Positions 59,016 through 64,000 of a stretch of 64,000 bases of DNA are shown piece by piece. The DNA comes from Planctomycetia bacterium (GTDB lineage: Bacteria > Planctomycetota > Planctomycetia > Pirellulales > Thermoguttaceae). The stretch is from assembly GCA_030539035.1 (NCBI GenBank), contig JAUNSU010000003.1, forward strand, positions 10,368 through 74,367. The letters run 5' to 3'. The position numbers and the translations under genes are program-made. The notes beneath the pieces were generated by a model. It saw nothing but the letters and a program-made list of their open reading frames with translations, was not told the origin of the DNA and did no database searches. The stretch's first letter is position 1, and every line of letters starts with the position of its first letter.

Positions 59016-60212
59016 TTAGTTCAGTGCGGACTGTTCTCCGCCTTTAATCGAGCCGAGAGCCCCCCAGACACCGTAAGGACTTCGTCCCTTGGTATCAGAC
59101 GATCCATCGGGAAAGGAACTGATTCCCTGAACATCAATGGATTCCGGAATAAAATGGACAGTTCCATCTGCATAAAGAGCATTAACCCCGCCGGAATGAT
59201 AGCTGGAAGCACTGAAGTATCCCTGTCGATTGTATCGCTCTCCGAAAGTAAGATTTGTACTGGAAGCGCAACTCGGAGAATTTGGCGGGAGAATCGTTTG
59301 AAAAACAACGCTCATATTATCTCCGGATCCGTGAAACCAGCCGCGAACGGTTTCATGAGGATTACAAGCTGCAATAAATTCTTCAGGTGCATCTGCGTTT
59401 CCGATCATCGCAACACACCAGCTCGGCGGAACATACATCGAATGAGTAAAGCCTGCAACGCCGCCCTTGATTCGATTATCATATTTTTTACGGCCGACAA
59501 CTGTCTCTGAAACCGCGATTGTATTGGATGTTCCATCAAGAATATCGTTGAAGGCATTACATTGAACTCCGATGTAATCACCAGTTCCAATGATGTATCC
59601 GCTTCCGCCCGGGAAGAATCCCCGATCCTTAATTGACGAACTGGAAAAATATCGGGCGTCTCCCATAGATCCGCAATAGCTCGACGCTTGCCCTCCCCGA
59701 TACCCACCCTCCGCTGCGGGCAATTCATAAAGAAAAAGCGGCTGGACCGCCGCCGCATCAGACGGACAAGCCATTCCCGAATACAGCTGTTGAAATGTTG
59801 ATGTATATCCTTCCCGAGGATCCGCCGACCAATTTGAATTCAAAACGGCTTCGAATCGCGCCGCCTGTTCCATAAAAGGATACATCGCGACATGAAAACT
59901 GCAATAGCCTGTTGCCCCGCAGTTGGTTCCATCCGTATTTTTTGTTTTTCCTGTTCGCAACGGAGGAAAATATGTATTGGAATCGTGGTAGTTGTGAAGA
60001 CCGATCCCGATCTGTTTGAGATTATTTGTACACTGCATTCGCCGGGCCGCTTCCCGGGCCGCCTGCACTGCCGGAAGCAGTAATCCGATCAAGATCCCGA
60101 TGATCGCGATCACGACCAGCAATTCCACAAGGGTAAAGCCCTTTTTTCGAGAAAGAAAGGCCGGAAAATTGTTCTTCGCGGCACATGTTCCAATTGAATT
60201 TCCTGCTCTCAT
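59016..60212 (-). CDS. DUF1559 prepilin-like protein
   Basis: The 398-residue product has a basic leader, the type IV prepilin cleavage site KKGFTLVELLVVIAIIGILI, and the hallmark LLPAVQAAREAARRMQC, NLKQIGIGLHNYHD and FPP segments of planctomycete DUF1559 proteins. The C-terminus ends with the typical ALYADGTVHFIPESID display-like motif. These are a greatly expanded family in the phylum and are thought to be secreted pseudopilin-like proteins; their exact work is unknown. AGGAG precedes the ATG. It is 34 bases after the FecR/LamG gene, so it may be under its control. Confidence 0.93.
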   Translation of the reverse strand: MRAGNSIGTCAAKNNFPAFLSRKKGFTLVELLVVIAIIGILIGLLLPAVQAAREAARRMQCTNNLKQIGIGLHNYHDSNTYFPPLRTGKTKNTDGTNCGATGYCSFHVAMYPFMEQAARFEAVLNSNWSADPREGYTSTFQQLYSGMACPSDAAAVQPLFLYELPAAEGGYRGGQASSYCGSMGDARYFSSSSIKDRGFFPGGSGYIIGTGDYIGVQCNAFNDILDGTSNTIAVSETVVGRKKYDNRIKGGVAGFTHSMYVPPSWCVAMIGNADAPEEFIAACNPHETVRGWFHGSGDNMSVVFQTILPPNSPSCASSTNLTFGERYNRQGYFSASSYHSGGVNALYADGTVHFIPESIDVQGISSFPDGSSDTKGRSPYGVWGALGSIKGGEQSALN

Positions 60213-60246
60213 TTTTTACTCCTGATTTCAAATTTGTAATTGGATT

Positions 60247-61971
60247 TTATTCCAGATTTTTGATTTCCTCTGCGTTCAATGCCCGTTTGTAAATGGAGAT
60301 CTGTCCAAAAGCTCCCTGAAAATAGCGCAGATTTTCTGTTCGCGTCCGCGCTCCGTTCCGGATGATCTGATTTCCGCCCATCAGGCTTCCCGGCTCCAAA
60401 ATGATCGGATCATTCCAGGGAAGCGAGGTTTTCAGCTCACCGTCCAGATAATGGGATACGGTCTTTTTATCCGGATCAAGAACAACGGCTAAATTGACCC
60501 AGGTATTCCATAATCTCTTTGAAAGGATCCGATCCGTATGAAAAGCAAGACGGTTTCCATCCGATCCATTGATAAAGAACTGAACAGTTCCTTCGTTGGA
60601 GATCTGCCATAAAATAGTCCCCGGCTTTTCGTAAAGCTGTTCCGACGCGATCAGTACATTCGATACATGATCGAGGCGATCGATCCGAACCGATGCGAAG
60701 AGCGTAATGGCCCGTTCTTTGCCCGGAAGTGTCCAGGAAAAAAGATCACGGGAATTCTCGAACTGAATCGCCTTGAAATTCCCAATGGCCCCTTCTGCCG
60801 CGGAACCTCCGGCAATGTTCCCGAAAGGAATACTTTCCGCTCCGGCAAGTGCGGAATTCTTCACTCTTGAATTCTGAACATCGTTAAAATCGAATCGGAC
60901 CAAAAGATCGGGATCCCGATTCCACTGAACAGCTTTTTCCGTATGAATCGATGTAAGATGCGCTGTCCATTTTTTTAATCCTGATTGAAATTGATCATTC
61001 GAAAGAAAACGATCCGGGATCCAGGCGATACGCTGCGCTTTTCCGGGAAGATCAATCTGGAAAAAATCCTTTTCTTTCAACGATTCGATCTTTTCTCCGT
61101 TTTTATTCAGATCAACATTTCCTTTGAGAACACCGACGAGTGCTTCCTTTTGATTGACTTCGACGGAAAATTCAGTTCCCCGGTCAAGTACAGAGAGGAA
61201 GGGTGTCGCCAGTTCGAATCCTTCTCCTTCTTTCGGAACATGGACCGTCGCTTTTCCACTGCGGCAGATCGTCTTCATCGGATGATCGAGAGTAAAATCG
61301 ACCGGGCCGGCCAGTATGATCCTTACCTGATTGGACATTCGAATCTTGACCATTCCGGATTGAAGCGCGATATTTCCGGCTTCAAGGCCCTGTCCCCGTT
61401 TGAAGACAGGAGATCCCTTTGCCCAAACAGGAGCAACGATCTCTTCGATCTGCGCAATCGCGTTGAAGTTCTCGTCGGAAAAATTCTGTTTCTTTTCCCA
61501 ATGATGAGAAAGAGAGAGTCCGACAACCAGACCGACCAGTATCATCAGCTGAATCGCGAAAAAAAGATTGCTTCTTTTGGAATACTTCCTGGGCAGAACG
61601 GTTGCTGTTGGATTATGCCGATTGTTTTTATTGAAAAAGAAAAAAGATTTTTTGGGTTCAGGCAATTCTTTTTCTTTCGATAATACCGGACTTGGGATCG
61701 GAATTGCGTTTTTTTCGTATGCGACCAATTCTTCCAGTGTTTTGATCGGATCATTCGCGTCGAAGGAATCGTCTTCGACAATTTTGACCGCTTCCCGTTC
61801 TTTATTCAGCTCCTGAAGAAGGAGATCGAGATGAATATTATTGTAAAGCGATCGGCCCAAACGGGAATCACTTTTAAGAAGGGCAAGGAGCTCTTCGGCC
61901 TGATCCGCCTGAAGTTCATTGTGAAGAAACAGATCGATCAGGATTTCCGCGCCGTTTTTTTCATTCGACAT
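60247..61971 (-). CDS. FecR-type anti-sigma protein with LamG-like C-terminus
   Basis: The 574-residue protein has a cytoplasmic N-terminus (about 1-140) with the anti-sigma-like segment LIDLFLHNELQADQAEELLALL and a Lys-rich stretch, one membrane helix at about 148-170, a FecR domain at about 195-310 (LQSGMVKIRMS, ILAGPVDFTL, RSGKATVHVPKEGEGFELATP, LDRGTEFSVEV and VLKGNVDL), and a LamG-like jelly roll at about 395-560. The plan is typical of planctomycetes. It overlaps the sigma factor gene by 11 bases, consistent with control of that factor. The LamG domain may bind sugar or proteins outside the membrane. Confidence 0.9.
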   Translation of the reverse strand: MSNEKNGAEILIDLFLHNELQADQAEELLALLKSDSRLGRSLYNNIHLDLLLQELNKEREAVKIVEDDSFDANDPIKTLEELVAYEKNAIPIPSPVLSKEKELPEPKKSFFFFNKNNRHNPTATVLPRKYSKRSNLFFAIQLMILVGLVVGLSLSHHWEKKQNFSDENFNAIAQIEEIVAPVWAKGSPVFKRGQGLEAGNIALQSGMVKIRMSNQVRIILAGPVDFTLDHPMKTICRSGKATVHVPKEGEGFELATPFLSVLDRGTEFSVEVNQKEALVGVLKGNVDLNKNGEKIESLKEKDFFQIDLPGKAQRIAWIPDRFLSNDQFQSGLKKWTAHLTSIHTEKAVQWNRDPDLLVRFDFNDVQNSRVKNSALAGAESIPFGNIAGGSAAEGAIGNFKAIQFENSRDLFSWTLPGKERAITLFASVRIDRLDHVSNVLIASEQLYEKPGTILWQISNEGTVQFFINGSDGNRLAFHTDRILSKRLWNTWVNLAVVLDPDKKTVSHYLDGELKTSLPWNDPIILEPGSLMGGNQIIRNGARTRTENLRYFQGAFGQISIYKRALNAEEIKNLE

Positions 61972-62512
61972 CGAGATCTCCTTTTGCGAGGGTGTTTTGA
62001 ATACAATTTTTCAGGACGTCCCGAATTCGGCTCATCATTTTTCGAAGGGTCCCCGGCTTGATCCGGGATTTTTCCGCCAGATGATCCAGAGTGATCTTTC
62101 CGAAATAATAGGATTCGATCAGAGATCGGTATTTGGGAGCAAGTTTTTTCATACAGATCCGCAAAGCGAGCAGTTCCTGTTCCAGATCGGGAAAATCGGA
62201 TTCGGCTTCTTCCTCCGCGTTTTTTCGTGCGATTTCCGAGATCTCCTGAAGAACAGACGGAAGATTCTTGAGATGATCGCGCCAAAAACGCATTGCGATA
62301 TTCCGCGTGATCTGTTTTAAAAGCGGTCGCAAATCGCGGTTGAAGTCCCATTGATTCGCATGCTCGACAAAGGTAATAAAGACTTCGTTGGCAATATCGC
62401 CCAAAAGAGAAGACGACGGGGCCGTCCGGAAAGCAACGATTCGCACAAGATTCTGCTGCTCCAGAAATATTTTCGATGCTTTTTTTCGTAATTCTTCGTC
62501 GATCTGCGGCAT
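61961..62512 (-). CDS. ECF RNA polymerase sigma factor
   Basis: The 183-residue product is an extracytoplasmic-function sigma factor of the Planctomycetes/Rhodopirellula type. Region 2 is seen in GDIANEVFITFVEHANQWDFNRDLRPLLKQI and ITRNIAMRFWRD, and region 4 in LAPKYRSLIESYYFGKITLDHLAEKSRIKPGTLRKMMSRIRDVL, a helix-turn-helix. GGGAG lies before the ATG. It overlaps the FecR/LamG gene by 11 bases, forming a sigma-anti-sigma pair that probably senses an envelope or polysaccharide signal and may regulate the DUF1559 gene. Confidence 0.9.
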   Translation of the reverse strand: MPQIDEELRKKASKIFLEQQNLVRIVAFRTAPSSSLLGDIANEVFITFVEHANQWDFNRDLRPLLKQITRNIAMRFWRDHLKNLPSVLQEISEIARKNAEEEAESDFPDLEQELLALRICMKKLAPKYRSLIESYYFGKITLDHLAEKSRIKPGTLRKMMSRIRDVLKNCIQNTLAKGDLDVE

Positions 62513-62678
62513 TTTGGATTCTCCCTTTATGTGTATTCACAGAAAAACGGAATTTGAGGCATAAAAAATCGGATTATTTTCAAAAAAACTTTCTTTTTCG
62601 AAAAAAAGAGGGGAAATTCGACTATTTAAAGACTTTATCCCCAATTACAACACTCATACTGTAAAAATATTTTTGTTT

Positions 62679-62803
62679 GGAACCACGGATGACACGGATA
62701 AACACGGATGAAATCGATATAAGATTCGGGGCTGATATTTTTGATGAAAACGTGTTTTTATCAATAAAATTATCCGTGAAAATCCGTGAAATCCGTGGTT
62801 TCA
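62679..62803. repeat. inverted cacggat-type repeat
   Basis: The left arm (62679-62713), GGAACCACGGATGACACGGA and onward, and the right arm (62771-62803), TATCCGTGAAAATCCGTGAA and onward, are imperfect reverse complements around a 57-base AT-rich centre. Each arm also carries internal direct repeats of a CACGGAT unit. Elements of this kind are widespread in environmental bacterial genomes; their origin is unclear. The 610-base gap 62513-63122 contains no other recognised feature. Confidence 0.75.
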
Positions 62804-63122
62804 AAATCGGTTATTTACAGTTTGAGTACAACATTTTCATGAAATTACTCAACCTCCTTTTGATCGGCAGAAAAAATAATGCCGAAAATCTTGAATCAAG
62901 ATCCGATCCGGGAAAAATTGCTCCCGTCCCCTTCCCCTTACGGCAATCATCAGGGAATAATCCTTTGGAAATGTTCAATTTTGGATATTGGATAATATTG
63001 AACAGATTTTTCCTTGTTTCTCGGAGAGATCTTTAATATAATGGATCTTTGTAAAACGGAGTACCCATTCCGTCGATTTAAATGGAATGAATGATAAAAA
63101 ATCTTTTTTAGGAGATCCAAAG

Positions 63123-64000
63123 ATGAAACGCAGAGACTTTCTCAATACAGGGCTTGCTCTTGGGGCGACAGGCCTTTGTTCTACCATTCTTGCGGGTGAA
63201 GCGCCGAGTATCAGCGCGCCGAAAGGATTCAAGAAAATCCGAATCGCTCAAATTGGGGTTCTTCATGAACACGCATCCGGAAAAATGAACAGTATGAAAC
63301 AGCTTCCGGAATACTTTGAAATCCTTGGAATCGCCGCCGAGAACCCGGAAGCGGAGAAAAAACATCGGAACGCGAAGATCTATAAAGATCTCAAATGGAT
63401 GTCCAAAGAAGAACTGTTCGCGCTGCCCGGCCTGGAAGCGGTCGCGGTAGAAACAGAAATGACCGATCTCCTTCCCACTGCGGTTCAATGCGCGGAACGG
63501 GGACTCCATATGCACCTCGACAAGCCGTTGGGACAGGAACTTTCCGAGTGCAAAAAAATGCTTGATGTCTGCAAAAAACATAAAGTGATCGTACAGCCGG
63601 GATATATGTTCCGAACGAATCAGGCGTTCCGACTTGCGCTCAAAGCCGTTAAAAACGGGTGGTTGGGCGAAATCTTCGATGTCCGTGCGAACATGGATCG
63701 GAGCGATTTTTCGCCCGGCTTCCGGAAATGGCTCGCGACCTATCGCGGAGGAGGAATGTACGACTTCGGATCCCATCTGGTCGATTTCGTGGTTGAACTG
63801 CTCGGCGCGCCGAAAAAGATCGATGTTTTTGAAAAGCCGGATCCGAAAGACGGACTCAGCGATAATACGCTTTCCGTTCTTTCCTATGATCGGGCCCTTG
63901 TCCAGTTGAGGGTCAATCAGAAGAATCCTTACGCTTTCAAAAAACGATCTCTCACCATTACAGGAACGAAGGGGCGATTCGAACTTGATCCGCTCGAATG
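63123..64000 (+). CDS. Tat-exported Gfo/Idh/MocA oxidoreductase, cut by the window edge
   Basis: The frame starts at 63123, with TAGGAG upstream, and runs off the right end after 292 codons. A twin-arginine signal (KRRDFLNTGLALGATGLCSTIL) precedes a Rossmann domain that begins with IRIAQIGVLHEHASG, where the usual GxGxxG loop is altered to IGVLHEHA. HLDKPLGQELSECKKML carries the conserved Lys motif, then QPGYMFR, and GGMYDFGSHLVDFVVELLG carries the family His. Exported members of this family are numerous in planctomycetes, with unknown substrate and perhaps a tightly bound cofactor. Confidence 0.85.
   Translation, partial: MKRRDFLNTGLALGATGLCSTILAGEAPSISAPKGFKKIRIAQIGVLHEHASGKMNSMKQLPEYFEILGIAAENPEAEKKHRNAKIYKDLKWMSKEELFALPGLEAVAVETEMTDLLPTAVQCAERGLHMHLDKPLGQELSECKKMLDVCKKHKVIVQPGYMFRTNQAFRLALKAVKNGWLGEIFDVRANMDRSDFSPGFRKWLATYRGGGMYDFGSHLVDFVVELLGAPKKIDVFEKPDPKDGLSDNTLSVLSYDRALVQLRVNQKNPYAFKKRSLTITGTKGRFELDPLE

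Noticed and set aside
62677-63036. A 119-codon frame starting at the cacggat-type repeat
   Set aside because: Its start lies within the left arm of the inverted repeat, and its product reflects the repeat units; similar spurious frames are known from such repeats.
1-64000. CRISPR array, insertion sequence or rRNA operon
   Set aside because: No regularly spaced direct repeats with unique spacers, no transposase-like product and no rRNA-like stretch were seen on either strand.

Overview
The window looks like a chromosomal segment of a low- to mid-GC member of the Planctomycetota, probably Pirellulales-like; this is inferred from gene content and was not tested by phylogeny. The pointers are a DUF1559 prepilin-like protein (59016-60212), an ECF sigma factor beside a FecR/LamG anti-sigma-type protein (60247-62512), a DUF1559-like lipoprotein (24479-26278), several Tat-exported dehydrogenase- and isomerase-like proteins, and a lipid A gene (lpxC) with an OmpH/Skp homologue, which implies an outer membrane. 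No rRNA, tRNA, CRISPR array, transposase or integrase was recognised.

Layout. 1-3.1 kb: exported GH2 beta-mannosidase-like enzyme and the start of another exported protein, behind a consensus-like promoter. 3.3-4.6 kb: a small Rossmann-like gene between repeat fragments. 4.66-8.6 kb: a housekeeping run tpiA, secG, yicC, gmk, rpoZ, coaC, all on the minus strand. 8.8-10.9 kb: a hexapeptide acetyltransferase and a MATE exporter. 10.9-12.8 kb: almost 2 kb without a credible gene, built from repeats also found at 3.3-4.6, 52.3-52.7 kb and within itself. 12.8-24.4 kb: a polyprenol-phosphate glycosyltransferase, a Tat-exported TIM barrel, an atypical nucleoside hydrolase, two haem-binding proteins facing each other, ispF, a SpoU methyltransferase, a short UvrC and rsmG. 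24.5-31.7 kb: a lipoprotein, ompH-lpxC-Gfo/Idh, and an exported SH3 protein.

31.7-42.4 kb is the most unusual part: an island of tailed-phage structural genes with no terminase, portal, integrase, lysis or replication gene. The plus strand carries a scaffold-like protein, an SU10/DUF5309-type major capsid protein, a DnaT-like connector and a head-tail joining-like protein. The divergent minus strand carries tail-completion-like, tail-tube-like and tail-chaperone-like proteins, then unknown proteins, and ends in an exported trypsin-like protease fused to a thioredoxin-like domain. The chaperone gene has a nine-A slippery run precisely inside the only window where a -1 shift opens a further ~125 codons, the hallmark of phage G/GT-type frameshifting. 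All reading frames look intact. I read the island as a domesticated or satellite-like particle module; a relic prophage or one whose packaging genes lie elsewhere is the main alternative.

42.5-54.3 kb: a fucose-isomerase-like protein, an exported SPOR-like protein, mnmA, efp with its probable modifier epmB in the divergent direction, a GT39-like membrane enzyme, rpmB and a Tat-exported FAD oxidoreductase. 54.4-56.0 kb: an AbiEi/AbiEii-type toxin-antitoxin pair with a promoter-operator. 56.0-64.0 kb: a large exported glycosidase-like protein, the DUF1559, FecR/LamG and sigma-factor genes, and a truncated Tat-exported Gfo/Idh/MocA oxidoreductase at the right edge.
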